In this document: positions 6,692 to 14,775 of the stretch, in pieces | Position numbering within the stretch: the stretch's first letter is position 1 | Layout of the letters: each line of letters starts with the position of its first letter | From: Pseudomonadales bacterium | Lineage (GTDB): Bacteria > Pseudomonadota > Gammaproteobacteria > Pseudomonadales > Azotimanducaceae | DNA: 32,127 nt | Assembly: GCA_022827905.1 (NCBI GenBank) | Contig: JAJEIQ010000038.1 | Span: forward strand, 1-32,127 | Reading direction: 5' to 3' | Translations under genes and position numbers: made by a program | Notes under the pieces: model-generated | Database searches by the model: none | The model's input: only the letters and a program-made list of their open reading frames with translations | Told to the model about the DNA's origin: nothing

Positions 6692-7103
6692 CTTGGTCCG
6701 CATTGGCAGCCTCAAGCGCGAACCACCCTCGGCGCGCGAGTTACGGGGCTTGCTCCAGTCTGCCGAGTTGAGACTGGCCGATGCCATGAACGAATCCCTC
6801 AGCTTTGCCAGTCGCTTCGATTTGGCCTACAACGCGAGCCACGCGCTGGCCCTGGGTTCGTTGCGCCGGCTGGGTTACCGCTGCGACCAGCGTTACTTCG
6901 CCTTCCAAACGTTGCCGCACACGGTCGGAGTGCCGCAGGAAGTTTGGCGTGTGCTTGTGAAGGCACATGAGCGACGTAACTTGGCTGAGTACGAGGGCCA
7001 TTTGGATCAAGATGAGCGGTTGCTCGCCGATTTGATCCGTGCCACCGAGCGGCTGCGCGACGCCTTCGTCGCCTTGCCGCCCGTTGCGGAAAACGACCCA
7101 TAA
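6669..7103 (+). CDS. HEPN-domain partner protein with RNLAEY motif
   Basis: 144 residues, nearly all helical. The features AYNASHALALGSLRRLGYR and KAHERRNLAEYEGHL (about 98-112) fit the HEPN fold. Active HEPN RNases carry R-X4-6-H; in HepT the motif is R-N-x-x-x-H-x-Y. Here the corresponding segment is R103-N104-L-A-E107-Y108, with Glu where a His might be expected and the next His too far away. It may therefore be a substrate-binding or inactive HEPN, or belong to a separate subfamily. It overlaps the nucleotidyltransferase gene by 23 bases and ends in TAATG, sharing bases with the epmB start. Confidence 0.75.
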   Translation: MASPNLDNLVRIGSLKREPPSARELRGLLQSAELRLADAMNESLSFASRFDLAYNASHALALGSLRRLGYRCDQRYFAFQTLPHTVGVPQEVWRVLVKAHERRNLAEYEGHLDQDERLLADLIRATERLRDAFVALPPVAENDP

Positions 7104-8095
7104 TGACACTCGGTCCTTGGCCAGCCGACGCATGGCGGCGGGAGTTGGCTCGTGCGGTGACTGATCTAGAGGAGCTGCTGGATCTCGTGGCGCTGTCATC
7201 GGATCAGGTCGATGCCGCCCAGGAGACGGGCTTTGCGCTGCGGGTGCCGCGGCCCTACATCGCCCGCATGGGTTGCGGCGACCCGCATGATCCGCTGCTG
7301 CGGCAAGTGCTGCCCACCGCCTCGGAATCGAAAAGCGTGTCGGGATTCGGGGTGGATCCTTTGCGCGAGTCCTCGGCAGTGGTCGATTCGGGGCTGCTGC
7401 GCAAGTACGCGGGCCGGGTGTTGCTGATTGCCGCTGGCGCCTGCGCCGTCAACTGCCGCTATTGCTTTCGCCGCCACTTTCCTTACGCGGAGCACCGCCA
7501 AGGCTCGGACTTTCCCGCCTTGGAAACCGTTCGTCGCGATGCCACCATCAGCGAGGTCATTCTTTCGGGCGGCGATCCGCTGATGCTGACCGATGCGCAC
7601 TTTGCCAGCTTGGTCCAACGCATCGGAGCCATCGATCACGTGCACCGCATTCGCATCCACACCCGCTTGCCGGTGGTGATCCCGCAGCGGGTGACGGCGG
7701 CGCTGATCGACGTTCTGGCCAGCCTTCCCCAACAGGTGGTCATTGTCCTGCACTTCAACCACGGCAACGAGATCGACGGCGACTGCGCCCGCGCGCTCTC
7801 CGCGCTTGGCCGCTTCACGTTGCTCAACCAAAGCGTGCTGCTGCGGGGCGTCAATGACGATGCTGACGTGCTGGTCGAGCTGTCCGAGCGCCTGTTTGCA
7901 GCCGGCGTGCTCCCCTATTACCTGCACATGCCCGATGCGGTTGCCGGTACCGCTCACTTCGACGTGAGCGAAACTCGCGCCACGGACCTGCATCGCCGGG
8001 TCACGGCTCGTCTGCCGGGTTACTTGACCCCACGGTTGGTGCGCGAGACGCCGGGCTTAGCGGCGAAGGAACTGGTGGCCTCAAGCCAGCTTTGA
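7103..8095 (+). CDS. epmB: EpmB, lysine 2,3-aminomutase acting on the EF-P pathway
   Basis: 330 residues, the EpmB (YjeK) length. EpmB is a radical-SAM, PLP-dependent enzyme that converts (S)-alpha-lysine to (R)-beta-lysine, which EpmA attaches to elongation factor P so that polyproline stretches are translated. The cluster motif CAVNCRYC gives Cys114, Cys118 and Cys121; ILSGGDPLML is the SAM-binding GGD motif, and the PLP region is near the C-terminus (LPYYLHMPDAVAGTAHFDV). Its ATG shares a base with the HEPN stop (TAATG), so it is probably co-translated with that pair. Neither efp nor epmA lies in the window. It converges on the GNAT gene with two bases between stops. Confidence 0.94.
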   Translation: MTLGPWPADAWRRELARAVTDLEELLDLVALSSDQVDAAQETGFALRVPRPYIARMGCGDPHDPLLRQVLPTASESKSVSGFGVDPLRESSAVVDSGLLRKYAGRVLLIAAGACAVNCRYCFRRHFPYAEHRQGSDFPALETVRRDATISEVILSGGDPLMLTDAHFASLVQRIGAIDHVHRIRIHTRLPVVIPQRVTAALIDVLASLPQQVVIVLHFNHGNEIDGDCARALSALGRFTLLNQSVLLRGVNDDADVLVELSERLFAAGVLPYYLHMPDAVAGTAHFDVSETRATDLHRRVTARLPGYLTPRLVRETPGLAAKELVASSQL

Positions 8096-8097
8096 AG

Positions 8098-8469
8098 TCA
8101 CTCGGGGGTCAGCAGCAGCCGGTGGCCTTCGCCCGTGCGCTCGAAGCCGCGGTTCGCGAACAGCTGGGAGCGCGTCGCTGGCGCGCTGATCTCCCGCGCC
8201 CCCTTGGATTCGCAAATGCCGACGGCGTGGCCGAGCAGCCAGCGGCCCAGCCCTTGGCGGCGGTGGCGTTCGGCCACCACCAAGGCGGTGATGCGGTAGT
8301 GCAGGGCGTTCACCGGCTCAATGGCATAGGCGCCGATGACTTCGCCGCCGAGCTTGGCGATTCGGGTCAGGTTCGGATCCGGCGCGGCCAGGCCGTCAGG
8401 GAGCAACTCCCAAGGCATCTCGTCCGCGTAGGGCCGGTAAATGGGCACCTTGCGCGGGTCAAGGCTCAT
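8098..8469 (-). CDS. GNAT-family N-acetyltransferase
   Basis: 123 residues, a compact GNAT domain. The acetyl-CoA-binding motif A is visible as ALVVAERHRRQGLGRWLLGHAV (about residues 66-87, with the R-x-x-G-x-G/A pattern RRQGLG), followed by beta strand and a GFERTGEGHRL ending typical of small single-domain members. The substrate cannot be told. ATG 8469 overlaps the TauD-type gene's stop (ATGA); the frame extends further upstream only inside that gene. It is the downstream partner in a two-gene unit. Confidence 0.85.
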   Translation of the reverse strand: MSLDPRKVPIYRPYADEMPWELLPDGLAAPDPNLTRIAKLGGEVIGAYAIEPVNALHYRITALVVAERHRRQGLGRWLLGHAVGICESKGAREISAPATRSQLFANRGFERTGEGHRLLLTPE

Positions 8470-9311
8470 TGCGGGCGTTCGCCGGCGAGGGTCACCCGGT
8501 GGTGCTTGCGGTGTTGGGGAAAGTAATCGTTGATCGGGCGGTGCTGCGTGGAGCGGTTGTCCCACATGACCAGCGTCAGCGGTGCCCAGTTCAGGCGCAC
8601 CGTGAATTCATCGGTGACCAAGTGCTCGAAGAGCAAGTCCAGCACCTGCCGGCTTTCGGCGGCAGTCATTTCCACAATGCGGGTGGTGAACAGCGGGTTG
8701 ACGTAGATGGCCTTGCGGCCCGTCTCCGGATGGATGCGGATCACCGGATGGCGCACCGGCGGGTTGGCGGCGATGGCCGGCGCGAGCCGTTCCACACCCC
8801 CGGGTTCGGCCAGGCTTTCGCGAAAACCGTGGCGGAAATCGTGTTCGGCGCTCAGACCCTCAAGCAGCCTCTTGAAAGGCGCGGACAAGGCCTCATAGGC
8901 CTCGACAGCGCTCGCCCACAGCGTGTCGCCGCCGTATTCGGGGATGATCTGGCCGTGCAACAGGGTGAAGGAGGGCGGCGTGGCGCTGAAGGTCATGTCA
9001 GAGTGCCACATTTCGATCTTCGATGGGGCCTCTGGCGTGCTTTCCAGGATGTGGACGTCATCCGCGCCGGGCGCAACCGGATAGGCCGGATGGTGCAGGG
9101 CTTTGCCGAAGCCGCGCGCCAAGGCTTGGAATTGATTGGCGCTGAGCGGCTGGTCACGAAGAAAAAGCACTTGATGTTCGAGCAGCAGTTCGCGCAAGGC
9201 GCTACCAAGATCCTCGTCGCCCACCAATCTTTCCAGCGGCACGCCGCTGACGTAAGCGCCGATGGCCGCTGTGGCTTTTTTGACTTGAAGCTGCTTTCCG
9301 ACTAGAACCAC
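8466..9311 (-). CDS. TauD/TfdA-family Fe(II)/2-oxoglutarate dioxygenase
   Basis: 281 residues, the family length. Members hydroxylate taurine, aryloxyacids, sulfate esters and similar compounds, with decarboxylation of 2-oxoglutarate. Iron ligands are His103 and Asp105 (MWHSDMTF) and His257 (NRSTQHRPINDY); Arg272 (KHHRVTLAG) should bind 2-oxoglutarate. The N-terminal VKKATAAIGAYVSGV is the usual opening. GTG 9311 is the annotated start with weak ribosome-binding support. Substrate unknown; no sulfonate transporter lies nearby. It is divergent, with a 43-base gap, from the class II aldolase. Confidence 0.9.
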   Translation of the reverse strand: MVLVGKQLQVKKATAAIGAYVSGVPLERLVGDEDLGSALRELLLEHQVLFLRDQPLSANQFQALARGFGKALHHPAYPVAPGADDVHILESTPEAPSKIEMWHSDMTFSATPPSFTLLHGQIIPEYGGDTLWASAVEAYEALSAPFKRLLEGLSAEHDFRHGFRESLAEPGGVERLAPAIAANPPVRHPVIRIHPETGRKAIYVNPLFTTRIVEMTAAESRQVLDLLFEHLVTDEFTVRLNWAPLTLVMWDNRSTQHRPINDYFPQHRKHHRVTLAGERPQ

Positions 9312-9354
9312 GAGATGGGAACTGCTATTTGCTGGCCTATGGGAAGTTTAGCGC

Positions 9355-9993
9355 ATGGCTGAGGCCGAGGGGGTCATTCAGTTCAACTGTTGTCTCGCGC
9401 CGCCCAGCGCCGAACTGCCCGACGACTTGGTGCAGCCGCTGCTTGCTTGGCGTTCGGTGCTGCGCCGCCTTGAGTTGATTGGGCAGGCCGGGGAGCGCTA
9501 CGGCGGCTTGGGCTACGGCAACGTCAGCAGCCGGCTGCCCGGTGCGGCGGGGGGTTTTGTCATTACCGCCAGCCAGACCAGCGGCATCGCCGATGCGGGC
9601 ATTGAGCAATTGGTGTGGGTCAGGCGCTGGGACTTGGGCCGCTTCCGGGTGGAGGCCGAAGGCGCGTTGCCCCCGTCTTCGGAAACGCTCACCCACGCGA
9701 TGCTCTACGCGGGCGACCCGCAAGTGAACTGGGTGCTGCATGGCCATTGCCCGGACATCTGGCGAGGTGCCGAAGCGATGGGATTGGCGGCCATTGGCGC
9801 CGATGTCGGCTACGGCTCACCGCAGATGGCCGAAGCGGTGGCCACCCTGTTGCGCACCCACCGCACCCGGCCCTTAGTGTTCGTGACCCTGGGCCACGAG
9901 GACGGGGTATTCGCCTGCGGCGGCAGCGCCGAGGCGACGGGCGGCGCCTTGGCCGCGGCTTTGGCCCGAGCCTTGGCGTGTCCCAAGCCATGA
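9355..9993 (+). CDS. Class II aldolase/adducin-family enzyme (MtnB- or Ald2-like)
   Basis: 212 residues. The zinc site is visible: His129 and His131 in VLHGHCPDIW and His181 in TLGHEDGVF; Glu110 in PSSETLTH matches the catalytic acid of fuculose-phosphate aldolases. N-terminal GLGYGNVSSRL is the family's substrate-binding loop. Its stop overlaps the mtnA start (ATGA), which places it directly after MtnA in methylthioribose salvage. It could be methylthioribulose-1-phosphate dehydratase (MtnB) or the aldolase of the DHAP shunt (Ald2), which splits methylthioribulose-1-phosphate or 5-deoxyribulose-1-phosphate. Sequence alone does not settle this. No mtnC, mtnD or mtnP lies in the window. Confidence 0.85.
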   Translation: MAEAEGVIQFNCCLAPPSAELPDDLVQPLLAWRSVLRRLELIGQAGERYGGLGYGNVSSRLPGAAGGFVITASQTSGIADAGIEQLVWVRRWDLGRFRVEAEGALPPSSETLTHAMLYAGDPQVNWVLHGHCPDIWRGAEAMGLAAIGADVGYGSPQMAEAVATLLRTHRTRPLVFVTLGHEDGVFACGGSAEATGGALAAALARALACPKP

Positions 9994-10994
9994 GCAGCCC
10001 GTCCGCCATACTCTGGGAGGCAGGCGAACTGCGGCTGCTCGACCAACGCCAATTGCCGCATCGAGTCGAGTACTTGCGTATTGACGGCATCCCGGACGCC
10101 GTGGAGGCCATTGCCACCTTGGCGGTGCGCGGGGCGCCTGCCATCGGCATCGCGGCAGCCTACGCGCTGGCCGTGGCGGCGCGGCGTTCGGGTGATGTGG
10201 CCGAGGTCCTCAAGGACGGCGGCGATGCGTTGATCGCCGCCCGGCCCACTGCCGTCAATCTGCGTTGGGCGGTGGAGCGTTTGCGCCGATGCGGCCTCGA
10301 GGAGCCTTTGGCGGCCGCCTTGGCCGATGAAGCCGAGGCCATTCACCGGGAGGACGCCGCCGCCTGCCGGGGCATCGGAGAACAGGGACTCGGTCTCATC
10401 AAGCCGGGCAGCAACCTGCTTACCCATTGCAATGCCGGCGCATTGGCGGTTTCCGAGTTGGGCACCGCCACGGCGCCGATGTACCTAAGCCACCAAGCCG
10501 GCGTGCCCTTTCACGTCTATGTCGATGAAACCCGGCCCTTGTTCCAGGGCGCGCGCCTCACCGCTTGGGAACTCGGTGCGGCGGGCATCGACCTCACCCT
10601 CATCTGCGACAACGCCGCCGCCAGCCTGATGGCAGAGGGCAAGATCGACCTCATCATCGTCGGCACCGACCGCGTTGCCAAGAATGGCGACGTGGTCAAC
10701 AAGATCGGCACGCTCAATCTGGCCGTGCTGGCCAGCCACTTTGGCGTTCCCTTCTATGTGGCTTGCCCGTCGTCCACCTTCGATCCGGACACCGAAACCG
10801 GGGCCGAGGTCAACATCGAGGAACGTGGCGAGGAGGAAGTCCGCCAAGACCACGCTGCGTCCGTGGCCGCTTTCAATCCGGCCTTCGATGTCACCCCGGC
10901 GGAATTGGTCACGGGCGTCATTACCGAACGTGGCATCGCCCGTCCGCCCTTGGGGCGTTCACTGCTTGAACTTATGGAGGAATCGAACGCATGA
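9990..10994 (+). CDS. mtnA: S-methyl-5-thioribose-1-phosphate isomerase MtnA
   Basis: 334 residues. MtnA converts the aldose methylthioribose-1-phosphate to the ketose in methionine salvage; some homologues also accept 5-deoxyribose-1-phosphate. Landmarks are AVRGAPAIGIAAAYAL (about 45-60), the catalytic Cys147 in THCNAGALA, and the catalytic Asp227 in GTDRVAKNGDVVNKIGT, followed by PFYVACPSSTFD. These separate it from eIF2B subunits. The open frame begins further upstream inside the aldolase gene, but ATG 9990, overlapping the aldolase stop, begins the homologous sequence. It overlaps the amidohydrolase gene by four bases. Confidence 0.96.
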   Translation: MSSPSAILWEAGELRLLDQRQLPHRVEYLRIDGIPDAVEAIATLAVRGAPAIGIAAAYALAVAARRSGDVAEVLKDGGDALIAARPTAVNLRWAVERLRRCGLEEPLAAALADEAEAIHREDAAACRGIGEQGLGLIKPGSNLLTHCNAGALAVSELGTATAPMYLSHQAGVPFHVYVDETRPLFQGARLTAWELGAAGIDLTLICDNAAASLMAEGKIDLIIVGTDRVAKNGDVVNKIGTLNLAVLASHFGVPFYVACPSSTFDPDTETGAEVNIEERGEEEVRQDHAASVAAFNPAFDVTPAELVTGVITERGIARPPLGRSLLELMEESNA

Positions 10995-12712
10995 ACAGAC
11001 ATTGCCGCGCCGAATCGCGGCTTGGATCGATCGCAACGGGCTTGGTGTCGGCGGCCGTCCTGGCCTTGGCCGGATGTTCGCCGCCGACCCCGCCACTGCA
11101 GGCCGACCGGCTTTGGGTCGGCGAGCACATCATCACCTTTGATGACGCCCATGCCGACGCAACCGCGGTGGCAATCGCGGGGGAGCGGATTGTCTGGGTG
11201 GGACGCCGGGAGGATTGGCGCGGCGCGGCGCGGGAAACCGTCGAGCTCGGCGAGCGGGCGTTGCTGCCTGGCTTCATCGACGCCCACGGCCACCTCTCGT
11301 TTTCGGCCCGCACGGCCAACTTGGCCAACGTGGCCTCGCCTCCGGTCGGGGCGGTGGGAGACATCGCTTCGCTGCAGGCGATTCTGCGCAGCTACATCGG
11401 CGAGCGCGGCATCGCGCCCGGGGAGTGGGTGGTGGGCATCGGCTACGACGACTCCCTGATCGAGGAGCAGCGCCATCCGGACCGCGACGACCTCGATGCG
11501 GTTTCCGATGCGCATCCCATCGCCTTGATCCATGTGTCCGGCCACTTGGCCACCGCCAACAGCCTGGCCTTGGAGCAGGCGGGCATCAGCAAGGACACGC
11601 CCGATCCGCCGGGTGGCGTCATCCGCCGCCGGGCCGACGGCGAGCCCAACGGCGTGCTGGAGGAAACGGCCACCGAAGGGGTGCGCTCCAGCGTGATGGG
11701 CGGCGGCGATCTCTCGGCGGCGGACCTCCACGCGGCGTTCGACATCTACGCCAGCCACGGCATCACCACGGTGCAGGACGGGGCGGCATCGGTGGCTGAG
11801 CTCGAGCGCTTCGCCGAGGTGGCGGATGCGAGCGGCTTGGCGCTTGACGTGGAGGTCTATGTCATCGCCATGGATCCCGACTTCCAACTGCCGCAAGGCT
11901 GGACCGTGGGCGAATCCCGAAAGCGCGTCAAGCTCAGCGGCATCAAGCTGTTCCTGGATGGCTCCCCCCAGGGCAAGACCGCCTACCTCAGCGAGCCGTA
12001 CCACGTGCCGCCGGCGGGCATGGACGCTGACTACCGAGGCTATCCCGCGGTGCCGCAGGCCTTCGTGGACGCCAAAGTGGCGCGCTTTGCCACCGCGAAT
12101 GTGCCCATGCTGGTGCATTGCAACGGCGATGCCGCCGCGGAGATGCTGCTCGACGCGCTGGACAAGGCGGGCGAAGGCGCGCCGTTGGGCGATCACCGCA
12201 CCGTCATGATTCACGCCCAGACCGTGCGCGAGGACCAGATCGACCGCATGGCGCCCCTCGGCGTGGTGCCTTCCTACTTTTCGGCACACACCTTCTATTG
12301 GGGCGACTGGCATCGGGATTCGGTGCTCGGGCCGGAGCGGGCGCGGCGCATCAGTCCCACCCGCTCCACCTTGGCAAGGAACATGCCGTTCACGGTGCAT
12401 AACGACGCCCCCGTTGTGCCCCCGGACATGATTCGCCTAGTTTGGGCGACCGCCAACCGCCTGACCCGCAGCGGACAGGTGCTCGGCGAGGCGCAGCGCC
12501 TCGATACCCTTGAGGCGCTGCGGGCGGTCACCGCCAACGCCGCCTATCAGTCGTTCGAGGAGTGTTGCAAAGGCACCCTGACGCCGGGCAAGCAGGCGGA
12601 CCTAGTGGTGCTGTCGCGCGACCCCCTGTCGATGCCTGCCGCGGACCTGCTCGACCTTGACGTAGTGGAAACCGTCTCACGGGGCGCGACGGTGTTCATC
12701 GCTTCGAACTAG
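10991..12712 (+). CDS. Lipoprotein amidohydrolase, YtcJ/amidohydrolase-3 type
   Basis: 573 residues. The start carries a lipoprotein signal: basic N-region, hydrophobic stretch SIATGLVSAAVLALAG, then Cys29 in a LAGC lipobox, so it is probably anchored in the periplasm. The body is a metal-dependent hydrolase: beta-sandwich part with VAIAGERIVWVGR, then the metal motif DAHGHL (His99, His101), a later HCNGDAAAEM, the FTVHNDAPVVPPD Asp region and the closing TPGKQADLVVLSRDP. Relatives hydrolyse cyclic amides, formamides or related C-N bonds. Its ATG overlaps the mtnA stop, which is unexpected for a periplasmic enzyme. Its stop overlaps the stop of the convergent monooxygenase gene in one CTAG. 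Confidence 0.9.
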   Translation: MNRHCRAESRLGSIATGLVSAAVLALAGCSPPTPPLQADRLWVGEHIITFDDAHADATAVAIAGERIVWVGRREDWRGAARETVELGERALLPGFIDAHGHLSFSARTANLANVASPPVGAVGDIASLQAILRSYIGERGIAPGEWVVGIGYDDSLIEEQRHPDRDDLDAVSDAHPIALIHVSGHLATANSLALEQAGISKDTPDPPGGVIRRRADGEPNGVLEETATEGVRSSVMGGGDLSAADLHAAFDIYASHGITTVQDGAASVAELERFAEVADASGLALDVEVYVIAMDPDFQLPQGWTVGESRKRVKLSGIKLFLDGSPQGKTAYLSEPYHVPPAGMDADYRGYPAVPQAFVDAKVARFATANVPMLVHCNGDAAAEMLLDALDKAGEGAPLGDHRTVMIHAQTVREDQIDRMAPLGVVPSYFSAHTFYWGDWHRDSVLGPERARRISPTRSTLARNMPFTVHNDAPVVPPDMIRLVWATANRLTRSGQVLGEAQRLDTLEALRAVTANAAYQSFEECCKGTLTPGKQADLVVLSRDPLSMPAADLLDLDVVETVSRGATVFIASN

Positions 12713-13737
12713 TTGGCTGCAGTGCTGAACTCGGCCCGCAGGCGCGGCGCAACCTCGGTGGCGAACCGCTCCAGGCTGGCGGCCATGGCCTCCGGCGCCA
12801 ACCCTGGCGGGATGCCCCAAGTCACCAAGTCGGTCATCCCGTAGGTGCGGATGAAACGGCAGAGTTCGGTGACGCAGTGGTCCGCATCGCCCACCACCCA
12901 AGTTTGGGGAATGTGCTCGCCGGCGCCAAAGTCGGTGTTGGATTCGGCGAAGAAGCGGTTGTAGAGGCGCATGCGGTAGCGCTCCGCTTGGCGGACGGCG
13001 GGCCAGTCCCGCTCCGGATCGTCGGTCACTAGAACGCCTTTGATGATGCCCACCCGGTGGGCGTTGGGATTGCGTCCGGCGTCGGCTAGTTCCTGGCGCC
13101 AGACATCCAAGGTGGCGCTGCGGTCGCCTTGGGGCAGCAGATGGCAATCGAAGCGGGCGGCGCGGCGTGCGCCTGCTGCCGACATGGCGGCCACCCAAAG
13201 CGGCGGACCGCCTTCCTGCACGAAGCCGGGGGTGATTTGCACGTCCTGAAACTGGTGGCGCTTGCCTTGGTAGGAGAACCGCTCGCCGGAGAAGCAGAGC
13301 TTAAGCACCTCCAAGCCCTCGTCGGATAAGGACACACGGTGGCTGACGGGGATGCCAAAGCCGGAGAATTCGTGGGGAGCGTAGCCGATGCCGACGCCTA
13401 GTTCGACGCGGCCGTTGCTCAGGTTGTCCAGCACCGCCAGATCCTCGGCCAAGCGCAGTGGATGGTTGAAGGGCAGCAGGCAAATGTCGGAGGAGAAGCG
13501 CACCCGGCTCGTCTGCGCGGCAGCGGCGGACGCCACCGGAATCCAGGCCGGCAGGTAGCCGTCGTCGATGAAGTGGTGCTCGGTGAACCAGATCAGATCG
13601 AGGCCCAAGCCGTCCAACCAGCGAATCTGCCGCAACGCCTCTTGGTAGAGGTCGGGCATGGCAATGCCGGAATCCGGTGGATTGCGGAAGTCGTAGCAGA
13701 CGCCGAAGCGCAGCCGCGGTGGTTGGGAGGGGGTCAC
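12709..13737 (-). CDS. LLM-class flavin-dependent monooxygenase
   Basis: 342 residues from GTG 13737. A TIM-barrel luciferase-like protein: RLRFGVCYDFRNP opens the first strand; LDLIWFTEHHFIDDGYLPA (about 49-67) is the conserved helix-strand region; VRFSSDICLLPFNHPLRLAEDLAVLDNLSNGRVELGVGIGY (about 77-117) is the flavin-binding core. The cofactor could be FMN or F420. GTG 13737 is chosen because it lies eight bases after the upstream gene's stop; the frame reaches ATG 13806, which overlaps that gene and gives an odd tryptophan-rich start. Substrate unknown. Confidence 0.87.
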   Translation of the reverse strand: MTPSQPPRLRFGVCYDFRNPPDSGIAMPDLYQEALRQIRWLDGLGLDLIWFTEHHFIDDGYLPAWIPVASAAAAQTSRVRFSSDICLLPFNHPLRLAEDLAVLDNLSNGRVELGVGIGYAPHEFSGFGIPVSHRVSLSDEGLEVLKLCFSGERFSYQGKRHQFQDVQITPGFVQEGGPPLWVAAMSAAGARRAARFDCHLLPQGDRSATLDVWRQELADAGRNPNAHRVGIIKGVLVTDDPERDWPAVRQAERYRMRLYNRFFAESNTDFGAGEHIPQTWVVGDADHCVTELCRFIRTYGMTDLVTWGIPPGLAPEAMAASLERFATEVAPRLRAEFSTAAN

Positions 13738-13744
13738 GGGGATG

Positions 13745-14077
13745 TCAAAAGGCCAGCATGCCCACCAAGCCCATGAGGCCACCCAGCATGGCCACCTGAA
13801 AGGCAAACAGCCAGCCCATGCCTAGCTTCATCAGGGACTCCAAGCGGTCGATGCGCTTGTCAGTTTGCTCGAACTTCTCATCCATGCGCTGAAAGATGAG
13901 CTTGTTGTTGGCTTCCATGCTCGCATCCAGTTCCCGGCGCAGAACCTCGGGCGTGACGGCGAACTTCTCGATGGCGTTCGCCACCGTCTCGATCACCGCG
14001 TTAGCTTGATCGCGCTCAAATCCTGATGATTCAAGGCGTTCGGTCATCGCTTGGATTTCCCTTGCTGCCTGTTGCAT
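13745..14077 (-). CDS. Coiled-coil membrane protein (DUF1640/CCDC90-like)
   Basis: 110 residues. A helical N-terminal part (MTERLESSGFERDQANAVIETVANAIEKF) leads to a long coiled coil (about residues 45-83, ending FEQTDKRIDRLESLMKLG) and one C-terminal transmembrane helix (WLFAFQVAMLGGLMGLVGMLAF). The layout matches bacterial relatives of CCDC90/MCUR1, whose role is unclear. ATG 14077 has GGAGGG eight bases upstream. The frame continues to 14134 without support. A TATACT just before the ATG could instead be a -10 box, in which case ATG 14047 would be used. It is probably co-transcribed with the monooxygenase. Confidence 0.78.
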   Translation of the reverse strand: MQQAAREIQAMTERLESSGFERDQANAVIETVANAIEKFAVTPEVLRRELDASMEANNKLIFQRMDEKFEQTDKRIDRLESLMKLGMGWLFAFQVAMLGGLMGLVGMLAF

Positions 14078-14234
14078 TAGTATAGCCCTCCAGCGGCTTG
14101 GCGAGTAAAGCGCCATCACACCACTTCGTTCCAAGCCCTGCCTAGTGGAGATGTCCGCAATGCTTGTAGGAGATTGACCTTTTGTTGCGAAGAGGCTCCA
14201 GTACTCCCCGTCCTTCGTGCTCAGGGGCTTCGCC

Positions 14235-14726
14235 TTGAGCCGCTACCGGCCGCCAGCCGCCAAGCCCTCGCTGTACATCACTCGGGCGGGCTACGATGCC
14301 CTGCAGGCTGAGCTGGCGGAGCTTTGGAAACGCAAGCGGCCCGCGCTGGTGCAGAAGGTGGCCGAGGCGGCGGCCCTTGGGGACCGCTCGGAGAACGCGG
14401 AGTACCTCTACGGCAAGAAGCAACTGCACGAGACCGACCGCCGCATCCGCTACTTGTCTCGCCGCCTCGATGAGCTGATCGTGGTGGAGCGCTTGCCCGA
14501 AGATCAAACGCGGGTGCGTTTCGGGGCTTGGGTCACGGTCGAGAACGCTGCCGGGGAGAGGAGCCGCTACCGGCTGGTGGGGCCGGACGAGGCGGACGCG
14601 TCGGCTGGCCGCATCAGCGTCGATTCGCCCCTGGGCCGGGCGCTGCTCAACCAGCGGGCTGGAACCACCTTCACCGCCGCCGAGCAGGCATGGCGGCTGG
14701 TTGCAATCTCCTATGCGACGGAATAA
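14235..14726 (+). CDS. greB: Transcript cleavage factor GreB
   Basis: 163 residues. GreB rescues backtracked RNA polymerase by stimulating cleavage of the nascent transcript. The N-terminal coiled coil holds the tip acids in AAALGDRSENAEYLYGKK (about 47-64), the Gre signature; the C-terminal FKBP-like domain ends TFTAAEQAWRLVAISY. YLYGKK plus the SRYRPP opening favour GreB over GreA. TTG 14235 is preferred because it yields the usual SRYRPP start and has AGGGG seven bases upstream; an in-frame GTG at 14217 adds six unconserved residues. Confidence 0.94.
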   Translation: MSRYRPPAAKPSLYITRAGYDALQAELAELWKRKRPALVQKVAEAAALGDRSENAEYLYGKKQLHETDRRIRYLSRRLDELIVVERLPEDQTRVRFGAWVTVENAAGERSRYRLVGPDEADASAGRISVDSPLGRALLNQRAGTTFTAAEQAWRLVAISYATE

Positions 14727-14775
14727 CCGCCCGGCTGCGTATAAGCAGGTGTCCAATCCACTTCAGGAGCCTGAT

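Noticed and set aside
10754-12400. 548-codon open frame antisense to mtnA and the amidohydrolase gene
   Set aside because: It mirrors two clearly functional plus-strand genes; its protein is His/Gly/Arg-rich without domains, as expected for antisense frames in high-GC DNA.
14720-14745. GGAATAAC...CGTATA as an autoregulated ECF promoter before the EF-hand gene
   Set aside because: Only about 13 bases separate GGAAT from CGT, against the usual 16-17 in ECF promoters.
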